The position numbers were made by a program, and so were the translations under genes. DNA of 37,543 nucleotides from Planctomycetota bacterium (GTDB lineage Bacteria; Planctomycetota; Phycisphaerae; WQYP01): contig JAKBBN010000028.1 of assembly GCA_021808485.1 (NCBI GenBank), positions 1 through 37,543 of the forward strand, written 5' to 3'. Shown piece by piece: positions 8,969 to 18,562 of the stretch. Position 1 is the first letter of the stretch. Every line of letters begins with the position of its first letter. The notes under the pieces were generated by a model. The model did no database searches, was not told where the DNA came from, and saw only the letters and a program-made list of their open reading frames with translations.

Positions 8969-10117
8969 TTATGATTGCCGCCGCCCGCCGACTGCCTGTT
9001 GTATCGCCCGACCGGACGATTTTCTAATGATCAGTTCACCATTGAGCTCGCAATGCACGGCCGGTGCATCAGGATCATTGAGCCGGTGAAGCATGGTGCG
9101 CAGCAACACGGCGGCAAGGTCACGAATCGGTTGGCGAACAGTGGTAAGCGGAACCGGTAATTCAGTGGCCACCGGCAGATCGTCAAAACTGCCGATGCGT
9201 AAATCTTCGGGAATTCGAATCCCGGCTTCCAAAGCGAATCGTTGCACGGACGCGGCACGCGAGTCACTCACGATCAGCGCCACCTGGGGGCGGCGCCGGC
9301 GGAGCGTGTGGACCACGAATTCCCGGTCAAAAAGATTCCCGTGGATTACCGATCCGGGATCCGGATGCAGCCCGTGCAGTTCCATGGCTCGAAGAAAGCC
9401 GTCAATCCGGGATTCCTGGGTAGGCACGCGGGTAAAATGCCCGAGAAAATCGATGCGGCGGCATCCCAGCTCAATAAAATGCTTCGTCAGCATGTACCCA
9501 GCGCCAAGATTATCAATCCCCACCAGATCAACCGCGGTGCGCGCCGGATATCGCACCAGATCCCGATCCAGCAGAACCAGTGGAATGCCGGATTCCTGAA
9601 AATCCTGGGCGATGGCCACCGTTGGTGAAACAAACTGATCCGCGAGAATTTCCTGCGGCGTGATAAATACGCCGGACACATGATGTGAATAGAACTCGCG
9701 GGCCGCGGCGCGGAAGCGATCCGCGACGCCGGTCTCGCCCGGATCCTCGCTCCAGGATGGATCCTCAAAATGAATTTCCACGTTCTCCATCGCGGCGAGT
9801 CGGTTCAGTTCCCGCGCTACCAGATCAATGACGGTTTGTTCACGATGATGGATCGCCAGTCCCAAAAATGCCGCACCCAGTTGTACTGTACTGCGTGTCG
9901 GCAATCCGGTGATGGTTGATCCACCCTTCCCATTGCGACAGATCAGGTTCTCTGTCACAAGCCGACGCAGGGCCCGGGCGACGGTGGGCCGAGATGTCTT
10001 GAATTGTGCGGCCAAATTCCGTTCAGTGGGAATTTTTTCGCCTACACGGAATTTCCCCGTCTGCATGCCGCGGCGAATGTATTGATAAATCTTTTGTGAC
10101 GTTTTGGGCGGACGCAT
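8969..10117 (-). CDS. GntR/LacI-type transcription regulator (AraR-like architecture)
   Basis: 382 residues. Residues 1-70 form a GntR winged helix (IYQYIRRGMQTGKFRVGEKI, then TERNLAAQFKTSRPTVARAL, then LVTENLICRNGKGGSTI). From about 80 to 370 there is a LacI/periplasmic-binding-protein-like effector domain: SGVFITPQEI, IPLVLLDRDL, VDLVGIDNLGAGYMLTKHFIELGCRRIDFLG, RIDGFLRAMELHG, RIGSFDDLPVATELPVPLTTVRQPI. This mix is that of AraR, a sugar-responsive repressor. It lies 163 bases downstream of the alpha-L-rhamnosidase on the same strand, so it probably controls that block in response to a released sugar such as rhamnose, which is inference. The ATG follows a weak GAGGG site. The family call is strong; the ligand is unknown. 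Confidence 0.9.
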   Translation of the reverse strand: MRPPKTSQKIYQYIRRGMQTGKFRVGEKIPTERNLAAQFKTSRPTVARALRRLVTENLICRNGKGGSTITGLPTRSTVQLGAAFLGLAIHHREQTVIDLVARELNRLAAMENVEIHFEDPSWSEDPGETGVADRFRAAAREFYSHHVSGVFITPQEILADQFVSPTVAIAQDFQESGIPLVLLDRDLVRYPARTAVDLVGIDNLGAGYMLTKHFIELGCRRIDFLGHFTRVPTQESRIDGFLRAMELHGLHPDPGSVIHGNLFDREFVVHTLRRRRPQVALIVSDSRAASVQRFALEAGIRIPEDLRIGSFDDLPVATELPVPLTTVRQPIRDLAAVLLRTMLHRLNDPDAPAVHCELNGELIIRKSSGRAIQQAVGGRRQS

Positions 10118-10175
10118 TTCTGGCCCTCATCAGTCTTCTTTAACTCGCCTGTGCCTTTCATGCTAACCCACCTGC

Positions 10176-10196
10176 GGTACGGCTGCCAGCCGTGCC
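10176..10196. repeat. Short hairpin between rhamnosidase and regulator genes
   Basis: A nine-base stem with one G-U pair (GGTACGGCT with AGCCGTGCC) and a three-base loop lies 59 bases upstream of the regulator start. It has no T-run. It could be an operator or an RNA processing site; the evidence is structural only. Confidence 0.3.
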
Positions 10197-10280
10197 GTGG
10201 TTTCCAGCCGTCAATGCGCGCCGTTTTAAGCCCGCATGCGGCGCAAACCGGCCCATTGAAATTATGTCCTGTTTCCCTGT

Positions 10281-13200
10281 TTACCTGCTTAACACGGAAG
10301 AAAAATCGTAATCGCCCGACCCGATGCGGTAAATTGCCCGCCCATGCCGGAAACCGATATATTTTATCCATGCAACGGAAGGTATTTTCCGATTGGCCAG
10401 TCGCACAGTCCGCGCTGAGCTTGCGGGGATTTCCACGGTGGCCGTGCTGTTGGCGGGGATAACGATATGCCAGCGAAAATCCCTGGTTCCAATCACTTTC
10501 CAATTGCTGACAATCCTGCCATACGCTGAGCGATGCCACGCCTTTACCCACGCCAGCCCGTGCAGGGGCCTGGGTTTCATGATGATATGCCCAAATCCCG
10601 GTTCGCGCAGATCACTCTTAATGCCGGCAAGGTCCTCAAACAGCCACGTGATCATATCGCCTGTCAGCATCACATGATCCTGTGAGTTCATGGCCGGGTT
10701 GGCCGTATTGCCGTTCCACAGCTCCCAAAGCGTTGTAGCGCCGTGGCGGACCATGAATCCCCAGCCCGGATAACTGGTCTTGTTGAGCATCCTCCAGGCC
10801 GCCTGGGACTGTCCGATATTGGTCAGCGTACGAAACAGCCATTGACCTCCGACCAAGCCCGTACCGACATGTCCGTGCTGCACCCCATTGACGCGATACA
10901 GCAGCCGTCGTATGACTGCCGCACGGCGCGATGGCGGAACAACGCCGGCCGCCAGCGGCAGAATGCATGAGGTATCCGATCCATTGCCATAATACTGTTT
11001 GCGGCTGTTCCACAATTCGCGATTGATCCCTGATTTAATTTTGGCGGCCGTGTTAAGCCAGAATGTCTGATCGGCAGGGTGGTTCAGCAGGCCGGCTTCA
11101 CGCGACATGATCTCCAGGATCTGATAAAGCGTGACGCTGGCCAGCAGCGGGCCGGGAGTCGATCGCCGTGGATCGCGCGAGTGAATATGCCATGGTGACC
11201 GCGGCGGTGAGCACCAATCTCCGTAATTATCCATCGCTGTGATACCGTGGTGTACAAAACCAAGTTCAAAACGTACCCATTTTGCTTCCGCGGCGTAGTG
11301 ATCCCGGAGGATGGAGATGCGGCCGAATTGTGTGTAAAGACTGTATGGCAGAAAAACGAAGGTGCCCGGCCATGTGATGCTGTTGTTATAGAACGGCCAG
11401 AACGGCGGATTGACATCGCACACGGAGCCTCCCGCAAGCTGCCCGTCCTGCATGTCATCCAGCCACATCTGGTAAAATCGTTCATTATTGAATACGAACA
11501 TTTCTCCCTTGGATTCCTCGGATCGGTCGCCCATCCATCCCTGCCGCTCGTCGCGTTGTGGACAATCGGATGGAATTGAGCGGTAGTTGTTTTGCACGTC
11601 CCAGCGCCAATTGTGAAAAATCCTGTTTACCAGCGGGTCTGAACACGAAAATCCTCCGTTCACCGGCAGGGCATCATGCACCTCCTGGCCTTCAAGCGTT
11701 GAAAGCGAGGGGGTTCCTGGAAAGCCTGTCATTTCCACAAAACGGAAGCCGTGGGTTGTAAAAATGGGATGCCATGTGCGGGGCCCGTGGCCGTTGAGAA
11801 TCAGCGTGTCGGTCTGCCGGGCGGAGCGCAGATTCGCTACAAATAAATGCACACGGCCGGGCTTGTTGCTGTCTAGATTAACGCTGTATTTTCCATTCCG
11901 TGTCAAGCTTTCGCCGTGTCGCAGGACAATGGTTGTGCCGGCCGGGGCATTGGGTACGCGAATGCGGCACCACCCCGCCATATTCTGGCCCATGTCAAAC
12001 ATCCACTTGCCGGGTGCAATAAGCGACAATTTGACCGGATGCACAATCTGGGTCACTTGAATCGGTTGCGAGAATTGTGATATCAATCGCCCGCCGGGAG
12101 GTGGAAGTACAACGGCCGGTCGCCACGCCGACGCGTTAAATCCCGGCTTATCCCAGCCGGGCATGCGTTTGCGGGCATCGTAGGTTTCACCGTCGTATTC
12201 ATTGTTTGCCGTGATCGGACCGTCGGTTGTGGCTTTCCATTCCGTGCCGCTTCGCACCAACAGCGATGCACCGGTCGCCATCCTGACATGCAGCAGCAAC
12301 ATTAGCCGGGGTACGCCGAAGCCAATTGTCGGCGCGGGAGTATGACGGCGCGGCGCATAGAATCGTCCGTTTCCCAGAATCACGCTGATAGTATTCCGGC
12401 CCTTCACCAGATATCGGGTGACGTTATAACTGCGGTAATAACACCGCTTGGGATACCAGCTTAGCGCCGGGGACAGTTCGTCTCTGCTGACCGTATGTCC
12501 ATTGATATACAATTTGCTCCATCCCAGGCCGCTGAAATATACGATCGCATTCTTTATTGATTTTGGGATGATAAAATCGCGACGCAGATACCGCGCCGGC
12601 AGGCTGCGTCGGTAACCGCCGCCGATTTGACCCCACGGGCCCATGCCATAACCACCCAGAACCATGGCGCTTTTCCAGTGGGTACCGGCGCGTTTGGCTG
12701 CCTGCCAATCGGCGTTTGTCGGCACGTTAATCGAATGGCCGTCGGCAAGTGAAAAATGGAACATTCCGATCAAGCCGGCGGGATTTGGGGCACTACCCTG
12801 GTTCTGAGCCGCGACCGTGACGATATTGCGACCGGGATGCACGTAACGGGTTATCACCATTGAATATGCGTGATTGAAATCCGAGCCGCTGCCGACCGGT
12901 TGACGGTTAATTGTAAGATCGAAGGCGTTGTCCGCGGTTATTGTCACGGCGGCGGATCGCAGTTTTATGTTTGTGGGCAAGTTTATGACGCGGCGGAAAT
13001 ATCGCCAGCCCGGCGGGGCGGCCTGTGCGGGTTGACCTTCCGGATACCATATCCAATGTGCATTGTGAAGCACTTGACCCGACGAGGACGCGGTTTTTTG
13101 CAGGCCGATCCATTGCGCCCCGTGCCATGCGGCGTTGGTCGGCAATGCTTCACGCCAATGGGCGGGCCGGCTCCAACTGCTGACTTTGCCCGATTGATTC

Positions 13201-13580
13201 CACACGCGAACTTCCCAAAAACATTTCTCGCGCACGGTCAAAGCCCGCCCCGCATAGCGGATGTTCTGGGAATCGTCGGATTTTATTTTCCCTGAATCCC
13301 AAAGATCCCCTTTGCCTTGCGCCAGAAGTGTTTGTGATGACGCGGCCAGAATTTCATAGGCGCTTTGCATCTGTCCATGCCCGGCCCACGGCAGCACCCA
13401 GCCGAATTGCGGGTGCCGCGAATTGACGGCAACCGGGTTCCGGCGCAACTGGGTTTGCAGTTGAATCGGGGCGCGGGGCGCGGCGCTCATCGCCGAAACA
13501 CCGCCTGCCTGGGCGAAGGCCGCAACACTGAGCAGACCGGAGGCAATACCTGTAAACTTTATTTTTGACAATCGGTTCAT
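10281..13580 (-). CDS. Secreted GH78 alpha-L-rhamnosidase
   Basis: Releases terminal alpha-L-rhamnose from polysaccharides or glycosides. Of 1099 residues, 1-30 form a signal peptide. The N-terminal domain has the family pattern HPQFGWVLP, QSAYEILAA, LWDSGKI, CFWEVRVWNQSG. A following region, about 170-335, looks like an inserted carbohydrate-binding-type beta sandwich (RRVINLPTNIKLRSAAVTIT, FDLTINRQPVG). The catalytic (alpha/alpha)6 barrel carries SDCPQRDERQGWMGD at 671-685 and GATTLWELWNG at 947-957. By comparison with characterised GH78 enzymes Glu678 is the likely general acid and Glu953 the base. GHVGTGLVGGQWL at 903-915 is also typical. The ATG follows AAGGAA. The next gene upstream is a second GH78-like enzyme; the gene downstream is an AraR-like regulator. 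Confidence 0.94.
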   Translation of the reverse strand: MNRLSKIKFTGIASGLLSVAAFAQAGGVSAMSAAPRAPIQLQTQLRRNPVAVNSRHPQFGWVLPWAGHGQMQSAYEILAASSQTLLAQGKGDLWDSGKIKSDDSQNIRYAGRALTVREKCFWEVRVWNQSGKVSSWSRPAHWREALPTNAAWHGAQWIGLQKTASSSGQVLHNAHWIWYPEGQPAQAAPPGWRYFRRVINLPTNIKLRSAAVTITADNAFDLTINRQPVGSGSDFNHAYSMVITRYVHPGRNIVTVAAQNQGSAPNPAGLIGMFHFSLADGHSINVPTNADWQAAKRAGTHWKSAMVLGGYGMGPWGQIGGGYRRSLPARYLRRDFIIPKSIKNAIVYFSGLGWSKLYINGHTVSRDELSPALSWYPKRCYYRSYNVTRYLVKGRNTISVILGNGRFYAPRRHTPAPTIGFGVPRLMLLLHVRMATGASLLVRSGTEWKATTDGPITANNEYDGETYDARKRMPGWDKPGFNASAWRPAVVLPPPGGRLISQFSQPIQVTQIVHPVKLSLIAPGKWMFDMGQNMAGWCRIRVPNAPAGTTIVLRHGESLTRNGKYSVNLDSNKPGRVHLFVANLRSARQTDTLILNGHGPRTWHPIFTTHGFRFVEMTGFPGTPSLSTLEGQEVHDALPVNGGFSCSDPLVNRIFHNWRWDVQNNYRSIPSDCPQRDERQGWMGDRSEESKGEMFVFNNERFYQMWLDDMQDGQLAGGSVCDVNPPFWPFYNNSITWPGTFVFLPYSLYTQFGRISILRDHYAAEAKWVRFELGFVHHGITAMDNYGDWCSPPRSPWHIHSRDPRRSTPGPLLASVTLYQILEIMSREAGLLNHPADQTFWLNTAAKIKSGINRELWNSRKQYYGNGSDTSCILPLAAGVVPPSRRAAVIRRLLYRVNGVQHGHVGTGLVGGQWLFRTLTNIGQSQAAWRMLNKTSYPGWGFMVRHGATTLWELWNGNTANPAMNSQDHVMLTGDMITWLFEDLAGIKSDLREPGFGHIIMKPRPLHGLAWVKAWHRSAYGRIVSNWKVIGTRDFRWHIVIPANSTATVEIPASSARTVRLANRKIPSVAWIKYIGFRHGRAIYRIGSGDYDFSSVLSR

Positions 13581-13646
13581 AAATGACTTTCCTTAAACAA
13601 ATTCCTGCACTTCATGATAGTGATGACATGCTGCCGGGCGGCCCCG

Positions 13647-16247
13647 TCAACCTCCGGGCGGGTCAAAAAATATGCCGCTTAGGACGGCGTTTCCACCGCG
13701 GATCGGATCGAACCGGATTCGCACACTTCCATGGCATTGAAACACCATATATGCCCCATTGGCGAACTTGGAAAACGCCTGAATTGGGGCGATTACCTGT
13801 CTTGTTGCGAGGTCTTCAATGGTAATCGTTTCCTTTCGATTTTGATGATCAAAATCCACCGCGTACAGGGCGAGCCGGTAAGACCGCCTGTGGCGCAGAC
13901 GAATATCGACGGCCGCCTGCGGCGCCTGCGACGTAAGGTCGGAGTAAAATACTCCCGCCCGTCGGCTCCTGGCGCCCATGGCGCCGCCGGCGGCGCTTGT
14001 CCGCAAGGCCCGCGGATCTGCGTTGCCGCCCGGCCATACGGTTTTATGTCCCCACAAACATCGCACGGATTTAACATATGGCGGCAGATGCTTGATATTC
14101 TTCATGCCCGGACCGTCGGCAAACAGCACATAGCCGTCCCTCCCGTAAACGCCCGGCCAATTGCCTTGCGTCACGCGATCCTGTCCCAACGCTGTTGCGG
14201 AATAGCGCCAGGGCGAGTGCAAAAACGGCGATGCACGGCCGTGATAACCAATGGCGAGCGAATAATTGCCGGAGTGAACGCCGCTGAAAATAATGAAATG
14301 CCCTTGGCTGCGGCCGCGTTCGACACCCGGACATGGGATAAAATGATGCTTGGACCAGGCCGGGTGGCCGTTAATGCTGATTGCGGAAATATGCCGGCCG
14401 GCTTTTGGCACGCCGATGCGGGCGATAACCCCGTTTGGAATTGTAAAATCCGCGATTCCGCGCCGAACATTCAACGATTCAACAATCGTTCCGTGCGGTG
14501 TCGGTACGGATGCTCTCACCCATGTAAGCATGGCGCCAAGGTGGGGCATAATATTGACTTGTCTGTAGCCGGGGGCCGCGGGCTGTATTCCCGCGGTCCA
14601 TTGCGTCAGCCATGTTGTACAGCCGCTGCTCCAGGGATGGCACAGGCTGGTCGGACCGCAAATTGTGCTGGGAATACCGCCATTTGGCGGGATAACCCTG
14701 TTCCAGCCCGGCTCGTAGACCTCGAAGAATGTGGTGCCGCCATAGTTGATTTGTCCTCCCCAGTCATCAAGCGTCGTTTCCAGTGCTTCATTCCACAGGT
14801 GCGCGCGGGCCATGGCCTTGATCACAAAATATTCGTTGAACGGGGAAAATGAAATGCGATTCAACCGGTCGGAAAAATCAAGTCGGCTGAGCAACCGCGT
14901 CTGCTCCGCGGTGGGCACACCCGCATTGATCGCATCGGCCGCGGAAAATAGATCAGCCTCCCTGATCCAGCGTTTGTTGTACTGAATGAGGGTGGTATAG
15001 CGGTTGGCCCAGGCCGCGTATTTGGACTGCAGCGCCTGATTCCCCGCGCTGCCGGCAGCTTGTGCAAAGCGGCGGCAGGTTTCTATAAACAGCATCCTAT
15101 AGGCTTCCCGCGATATTGAATTTTCCGCACCGGCAAACCCGCCCAGCCGGTCATCCCAGCCATAAAACGCGATATGAGGATGTGAAAAGTTGGCGGCGGC
15201 ATGCCGCAAAAGTTTCTGAACCAGCGGGTAATATTTGCGGATTTCCGCGGTATCACCCGAGCAGCGGTAATAATCCACCAGGCTCAATACCCAATACAAA
15301 TAATAACTGGCGATTCCATTGCCCTTGCCCGCTGAAGCATTGAGGTTATGCCGGACGAAATCAAAGTCACCGAATGCCGTCATAGCGGTGGATTGGGCGA
15401 TGTGCGCGTCGCCGACCCAGGAAATGCGATCCCCGCGGTCCATCAGGATCGCCCCGATGCCCTGATGCAGCAAATTAAGTTTTACAGTATACGCACCGGT
15501 GTACCATATCCGTGTGAGCATCGGATTGCTGCAGGAAAAGCTGCCGTTGTAATTCGTCGGTTTAATCTGACAGACGGCCCGGATGGCGGTGATATGCCAC
15601 GGCTTTCCGGAAAAACGCCGTACGTAGATCCATCCGAAACGCACCCCCTCATAGAATTGCGCGTTGAGCCGGGCCCGAAAAGTATGGCCGATTCTCTCCG
15701 GTTTCCCGATGCTGCTCGCCTCATGGGCCGGGGCGTCAAATTCACTGACGCCGATTTTTACACCGCTTCCGGTGCAATCCGGACTGTCAAATTCCATCCA
15801 CGCGGCGGATTCAACTCCGAAGTCAACACGAATGAGCCCGGGACCTGTTACGGTGATGTCACATTTGCGCTTCGTCGCGGTTTCCAGACCGCGGAAAGAT
15901 TGCGGCGTAGGGCTGTAGACTGCGGTCGGACGCAGCACGTAGGTCTGCAGGCCGGCTGAAGCCGGGGTATGCAACCAGCGATAAGCCGCCAGCGGATCCG
16001 GAGACAACTTCACTTGGCCGCCGGAAAACGAACCGCCGTGCAGCGCGGGATACGGTTCGGGTATTCCGGATCCCCCCGGAACAATGTGGTATTCCGGTAT
16101 TGGTGACGATTCCGGAACGCCGACTGCTTTACCCGTGCCGGCGGCCGGAAACAAAACAAGCGTTGTCAGGCAGGCGGCCGCTACAAAGCCGCGGCATTGC
16201 CGCCGATGTTTTGCAATCTTAATATGATGCTCCATTGCGATTATCAT
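13647..16247 (-). CDS. GH78-like (alpha-L-rhamnosidase superfamily) secreted hydrolase
   Basis: About 866 residues with a signal peptide (GFVAAACLTTLVLFP region). The start is uncertain: TTG at 16250, ATG at 16247 and ATG at 16235 are in frame and none has a clear ribosome site. The N-terminal beta domains include FRARLNAQFYEGVRFGWIYVRRF, and NGSFSCSNPMLTRIWYTGAYTVKLN leads into the six-hairpin barrel. In place of the DER of classical GH78 the motif is MDRGDRISWVGD (about 270-280), as in the RDR subgroup, so an Asp takes the place of the acid Glu. Later TTFFEVYEPGW and GPTSLCHPWSSG match the family. A C-terminal domain (PHLGAMLTWVRASVPTPHGTI) is also typical. The last 200 residues are of unknown fold. 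Located 66 bases upstream of the GH78 gene. The exact substrate could be another deoxy sugar. Confidence 0.82.
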   Translation of the reverse strand: MIIAMEHHIKIAKHRRQCRGFVAAACLTTLVLFPAAGTGKAVGVPESSPIPEYHIVPGGSGIPEPYPALHGGSFSGGQVKLSPDPLAAYRWLHTPASAGLQTYVLRPTAVYSPTPQSFRGLETATKRKCDITVTGPGLIRVDFGVESAAWMEFDSPDCTGSGVKIGVSEFDAPAHEASSIGKPERIGHTFRARLNAQFYEGVRFGWIYVRRFSGKPWHITAIRAVCQIKPTNYNGSFSCSNPMLTRIWYTGAYTVKLNLLHQGIGAILMDRGDRISWVGDAHIAQSTAMTAFGDFDFVRHNLNASAGKGNGIASYYLYWVLSLVDYYRCSGDTAEIRKYYPLVQKLLRHAAANFSHPHIAFYGWDDRLGGFAGAENSISREAYRMLFIETCRRFAQAAGSAGNQALQSKYAAWANRYTTLIQYNKRWIREADLFSAADAINAGVPTAEQTRLLSRLDFSDRLNRISFSPFNEYFVIKAMARAHLWNEALETTLDDWGGQINYGGTTFFEVYEPGWNRVIPPNGGIPSTICGPTSLCHPWSSGCTTWLTQWTAGIQPAAPGYRQVNIMPHLGAMLTWVRASVPTPHGTIVESLNVRRGIADFTIPNGVIARIGVPKAGRHISAISINGHPAWSKHHFIPCPGVERGRSQGHFIIFSGVHSGNYSLAIGYHGRASPFLHSPWRYSATALGQDRVTQGNWPGVYGRDGYVLFADGPGMKNIKHLPPYVKSVRCLWGHKTVWPGGNADPRALRTSAAGGAMGARSRRAGVFYSDLTSQAPQAAVDIRLRHRRSYRLALYAVDFDHQNRKETITIEDLATRQVIAPIQAFSKFANGAYMVFQCHGSVRIRFDPIRGGNAVLSGIFFDPPGG

Positions 16248-16416
16248 CAAGCCGTATACTGCTCACGGAAATCGTTTTTCCGGGCTGATCAATGTCGTCA
16301 ACCGCCCGCATCCATCCGCTGGAAGTTTTTATTGTCTTGGGATTGCTTCCACCAGGCAATTGCATTCTATGGGCGTAGGGATTGGTGGTGCCCGTCGGCG
16401 CCGTTTACCCGATATT

Positions 16417-17298
16417 TTACCGATAAAAATCATAGTAATAGACAAATCCCACATGCATCTGATTAAAGGGCTTCCACGCCACTGAGCCGTCATTGTACCC
16501 GATATTGGAACCATCCGGGGATCCCGCCGCCGTGAAATGGTTGCTCAGCGGCATGGTTGGCTCCGCTCCGCCCAGGAAGGTCCCGGCTCCCCAAGACCCC
16601 AGGTAGGATGCAGTGATGTCTGAAACGAGAATCGTGGAACCCGCGTCAATCGGTGATTGTGTAAAATTCTCGTTGGGAATAGCGTAGTCAATCCGCTTGC
16701 CTATTCCCGTTTGTGGATTGACCCAAGTGCCGTATGTGGAGGTACCAGGGCTCAGAACATTGCGGTTCGGTTTCTGATACCAGTAGCAATATGACGCGTA
16801 AACGCCGTACCATGCCAAGTTCGCCGCCCAGTTCGTATTCGTACCGCCTTTCAAGTATTGATGGACGGCCGTCGGCAGATAAGGAGCTCCCATCGACACG
16901 CCGTTACGCGGCGTGTATAGATAGTTCGCATACGGGCCGTCGGCACCCATATAACCCGACAGCGGACAATAAATTGACGTGGGATTCGTGAGGATTCCCA
17001 TCGCATAAAGGCTTCCAAAATCGCACGTCGGATATTGGCCCACCGGCACTGCACCTGCTACCTCAACGGCCTGCCCGCCAAACGGCCAGTAGGCCGAATA
17101 CGACCATGGAAATTGCCCCTTGCAATTGTTCGCGTAAATGTGAACTCCCTGGACCAAAGTGCGTACATTTGCTGCACAGGCCACGCGTTCAGCGTCCAGT
17201 TTGGCGCTGGCAAGTGCCGGCAACAGCAAGGCGATAAGCAGTCCGATAATCGACACAACAACCAGCAACTCCACCAGTGTAAATCCGCGGCGTTTCAT
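16417..17298 (-). CDS. Prepilin-like secreted protein (second of a tandem pair)
   Basis: 293 residues. The ATG follows [24 protein letters not shown] gives a type IV prepilin cleavage site and hydrophobic helix, followed by LLPALASAKLDAERVACAAN. The C-terminus has [33 protein letters not shown] and ends DFYR. It aligns along its length with the protein at 17507-18418 (ANVRTLVQG and NIRSMLQG; KIGKRxDYA and [13 protein letters not shown] blocks; identical DFYR ends), so the pair is a tandem duplication. In both, the His of the usual DGH is Ser. It precedes the GH78-like gene by about 170 bases. Export as a pseudopilin is expected from the family; function unknown. Confidence 0.87.
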   Translation of the reverse strand: MKRRGFTLVELLVVVSIIGLLIALLLPALASAKLDAERVACAANVRTLVQGVHIYANNCKGQFPWSYSAYWPFGGQAVEVAGAVPVGQYPTCDFGSLYAMGILTNPTSIYCPLSGYMGADGPYANYLYTPRNGVSMGAPYLPTAVHQYLKGGTNTNWAANLAWYGVYASYCYWYQKPNRNVLSPGTSTYGTWVNPQTGIGKRIDYAIPNENFTQSPIDAGSTILVSDITASYLGSWGAGTFLGGAEPTMPLSNHFTAAGSPDGSNIGYNDGSVAWKPFNQMHVGFVYYYDFYR

Positions 17299-17423
17299 AA
17301 TTATTTACCTCGTCTGAGAACCTTGGCAGGTGTGTACCGGCCTGATCAGGACATTGGTCACGATTTGATGAATCGTGGGGTAACGGGCAACCAGTCGCAT
17401 AGCCGCCTTTCTTCACAGCCGGA

Positions 17424-17442
17424 ATCGCGAAACCTTCGCGAT
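17424..17442. repeat. Perfect 8-base inverted repeat between the tandem prepilin genes
   Basis: ATCGCGAA and TTCGCGAT flank a three-base loop, giving a stable hairpin 65 bases after the upstream prepilin gene stop. It is not followed by a T-run on either strand. It may be an mRNA-stabilising or processing hairpin. Confidence 0.4.
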
Positions 17443-17506
17443 CGGGCCATGTGGATGGCGGCTCCTGGCCGTCTGCCGAGGTGCGCTCACTGGTGCTAAA
17501 TGACCG

Positions 17507-18418
17507 TTACCTGTAAAAATCCGGACCGATAAAGTGGCGGTATCCCGGTGACAATTGCGACAGCGACTTCCACGACACCGAGCCGTCATTGTAGCCAATA
17601 TTTCCGCCGTCAGGCCCCAGTTGACTGTGCATGTGGTTGCTGAAATAGCCAACCGCCGGCCATGTGCCGAATGTCACGTTCCAGGAGCCATTGGCGGACG
17701 TTACCAAATCTGTAATAAGAATCGAACTTGGCGAATCGGTCGGTGCCTGGCAGAAAAGGCCGTCTGCCGGGTCGGCATAGTTATGGCGCTTGCCGATTTT
17801 CGTAGTCGGATTAATCCATACGCCATAGGGGTTGGCTGAGCAGGTGCCAAAATATGGATTGGTACTGTTCCAGCCTGTCCAAACGCCGTTCGGGCGTTTA
17901 TACCAGTAACAATAAGATGAAACGATATTGAACCAAGCTCCATTTTCGATCATTTTTTGCGGCCAGTTGGTGGCAAACGTGCTGTCTCGACTTTCAAAAT
18001 ATTGCAAAGCTTTAGGTAGATACATGCTGGCCGCTCCACCGACCTGTGCCAATGCACTGCTGGGCGACATCGCCGGCGCGGAATCCGGACAGTAAATGAT
18101 CGTGGGATTTTTGAGAATGCCGTCGGTATATAAATCGGCAAGTCCCCATGCCAAGCTTACATTTGGAACCACATATCCCGGGGGCGTGCCAATTCCACCC
18201 AGCGGCCAGTCCATCTGATAGTCCATGGGGTATTGATCGTTATGGGTTTGGGCATACTCAATACAACCCTGCAGCATGCTGCGAATGTTTGCGGCGCACG
18301 TGACCTGCAGAGCGGCGATGCGGGCTTTGGCCAATGCCGGCAGCAGCAGTGAAATGAGCAGTGCGATAATGGCAATGACGACAAGCAATTCAACCAGAGT
18401 AAAGCCGCGGCGTTTCAT
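17507..18418 (-). CDS. Prepilin-like secreted protein (first of a tandem pair)
   Basis: 303 residues from the ATG at 18418, which follows AAAGGG. An in-frame ATG at 18442 has no ribosome site and would put eight extra residues before the prepilin leader. [20 protein letters not shown] is the prepilin cleavage site and helix, then [20 protein letters not shown]. The C-terminus has [33 protein letters not shown] and ends DFYR. It is the paralogue of the protein at 16417-17298. It follows a PEP-CTERM gene on the same strand, with a weak hairpin between. It probably belongs to the secreted polysaccharide-degradation block; no function is known for these proteins. Confidence 0.87.
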   Translation of the reverse strand: MKRRGFTLVELLVVIAIIALLISLLLPALAKARIAALQVTCAANIRSMLQGCIEYAQTHNDQYPMDYQMDWPLGGIGTPPGYVVPNVSLAWGLADLYTDGILKNPTIIYCPDSAPAMSPSSALAQVGGAASMYLPKALQYFESRDSTFATNWPQKMIENGAWFNIVSSYCYWYKRPNGVWTGWNSTNPYFGTCSANPYGVWINPTTKIGKRHNYADPADGLFCQAPTDSPSSILITDLVTSANGSWNVTFGTWPAVGYFSNHMHSQLGPDGGNIGYNDGSVSWKSLSQLSPGYRHFIGPDFYR

Positions 18419-18540
18419 TATATGCCCTTTTTTTGAGCCCACACCGGGATCGCCAACCGGATTGAATGACCGATGGCGACCCCGGCTATTGGTCTTTCGA
18501 CTGGGGCGAGGCGTACTTATCCCGCATTCATTCGCAATTT

Positions 18541-18560
18541 AAAGGCCGCATGATCGCGGC
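18541..18560 (-). terminator. Weak hairpin terminator after PEP-CTERM gene
   Basis: A five-base GC stem (GCCGC at 18545-18549 with GCGGC at 18556-18560) starts right after the PEP-CTERM stop codon and on the minus strand runs into CTTTAAATT. The stem is short and the T-run only three bases, so partial termination at best. Confidence 0.35.
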
Positions 18561-18562
18561 TT

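Noticed and set aside
13731..14852. Plus-strand open frame of 373 codons
   Set aside because: Antisense to the GH78-like gene, with no recognisable domain; a shadow frame.
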